Assembly: GCA_965215385.1 (NCBI GenBank)
Contig: OZ244059.1
Location: forward strand, 1,488,001 to 1,552,000
Direction of reading: 5' to 3'
DNA length: 64,000 nt
DNA from: JAPORY01 sp965215385
GTDB lineage: Bacteria; Pseudomonadota; Alphaproteobacteria; Rhodobacterales; Rhodobacteraceae
Shown here: positions 63,625-64,000 of the stretch, one piece after another
Position numbering within the stretch: the first letter of the stretch is position 1
How the letters are laid out: the number at the start of each line of letters is the position of its first letter
Translations under genes and position numbers: made by a program
The notes under the pieces: generated by a model
The model's database searches: none
The model's input: only the letters and a program-made list of their open reading frames with translations
Told to the model about the DNA's origin: nothing

Positions 63625-64000
63625 ATGATTAAAGATAACGCGAAGCTGATTGCTGAAATTCGCGAACGCTTCGCTCACGTTGAGAGCTGTCCCTTTCAAG
63701 GCCAACGCATTTTTTTTGAGAACGCTGGTGGGGCATTAACATTAAAGTCAGTCGTAGCAACGTCGCAGTTCTACGCAGCGATACCTGACAACCCCGGACG
63801 GCAGAATCCCGCGGGTCAAGGCACGCAAGATATTATCGACCGCGCAAAAATTGACCTAGCGGTATTGATGAATGCCAACTCTGGTCAATTTTTTGTCGGA
63901 GAAAGTGGCACCGAACTCCTATTTCGCCTGATTCGCACGGCATGTCTCGCCGCGCCGAAGGGTTCGCGGGTGATTGGATCGTCAATTGAACATCCAGCCT
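63625..64000 (+). CDS. Class-V aminotransferase/desulfurase-like PLP enzyme, N-terminal part, cut by window end
   Basis: ATG 63625 opens a frame that runs off the window (125 complete codons). It reads RIFFENAGGALTLKSVVATS, YAAIPDNPGRQNPAGQGTQD, then FFVGESGTELLFRLIRTACL and IGSSIEHPA. These match the start of class-V PLP enzymes (cysteine desulfurase/kynureninase group): the first strand and small-residue loop, the xGxTE-like segment and the start of the HxxN/HP region. The Schiff-base Lys lies beyond the window. It follows the amidotransferase gene by 30 bp and is probably the next step of the same catabolic unit. Confidence 0.8.
   Translation, partial: MIKDNAKLIAEIRERFAHVESCPFQGQRIFFENAGGALTLKSVVATSQFYAAIPDNPGRQNPAGQGTQDIIDRAKIDLAVLMNANSGQFFVGESGTELLFRLIRTACLAAPKGSRVIGSSIEHPA

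Noticed and set aside
1..64000. CRISPR arrays, tRNA and rRNA genes
   Set aside because: No regularly spaced repeats and no cloverleaf or rRNA sequence recognised in the gaps that I read; a tRNAscan/Infernal run would be the decisive test.

Overview
The window looks like an alphaproteobacterial chromosome, most probably Rhodobacterales-like. The evidence is a GcrA cell-cycle regulator (28260-28832), the block uvrC-pgsA-moaD-moaE-(small membrane protein)-OmpA-ubiA<>rsmE, a TRAP transporter, and the cluster DUF1285<>moxR-DUF58-DUF4159-GATase-like. Base composition looks intermediate (about half GC by eye). Coding density is low for this group, with many 300-1500 bp gaps and several decayed genes. 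This suggests an eroding or host-associated genome; that is an inference, not shown.

Layout. 1-1823: the end of an acyl-CoA synthetase and a conserved membrane protein that looks like an M48 peptidase without its active site. 2065-6736 (minus): a tightly overlapping pyrimidine salvage operon, cupin protein-cdd-deoA-deoB-upp. 6340-11167: a complete restriction-modification pair (TdeIII-type nuclease) flanked by direct repeats, where the second repeat holds a truncated copy of the cupin gene. 12617-14850: a second methyltransferase-nuclease pair. 15178-19545: malic enzyme and propionyl-CoA synthetase. 19776-23276: a 2.86-kb IS1595-type transposon carrying a methyltransferase, a winged-helix protein and an HNH nuclease. 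It lies inside a relic fitAB toxin-antitoxin locus, with terminal inverted repeats and an imperfect 8-bp target duplication. 23666-27843: an amidase, an AbiEii-like toxin-antitoxin pair and a Fic pseudogene. 28260-33172: gcrA, pnp and an AAA/PD-(D/E)XK protein. 33980-41341: the DUF1285/MoxR cluster. 41522-45251: trhO, pncB and an SDR enzyme. 45704-53764: uvrC, pgsA, moaD, moaE, OmpA-like protein, ubiA and rsmE. 54196-55745: a broken ISKra4-type transposase. 55878-64000: a TRAP transporter followed by hyuA, hyuB, an amidotransferase and the start of a class-V aminotransferase-like gene, probably one uptake and catabolism unit.

How the genes work together. Core housekeeping blocks are interrupted by selfish or defensive cassettes: three DNA methyltransferase systems within 15 kb, one probably intact toxin-antitoxin pair, two dead toxin-type loci (fitAB, fic) and two insertion elements. 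The sequence shows two different routes of entry. One cassette sits between diverged long direct repeats. The other rode in on a transposon whose insertion point inside fitB can be read to the base. All function names come from motif recognition in the sequence; no database search was possible.
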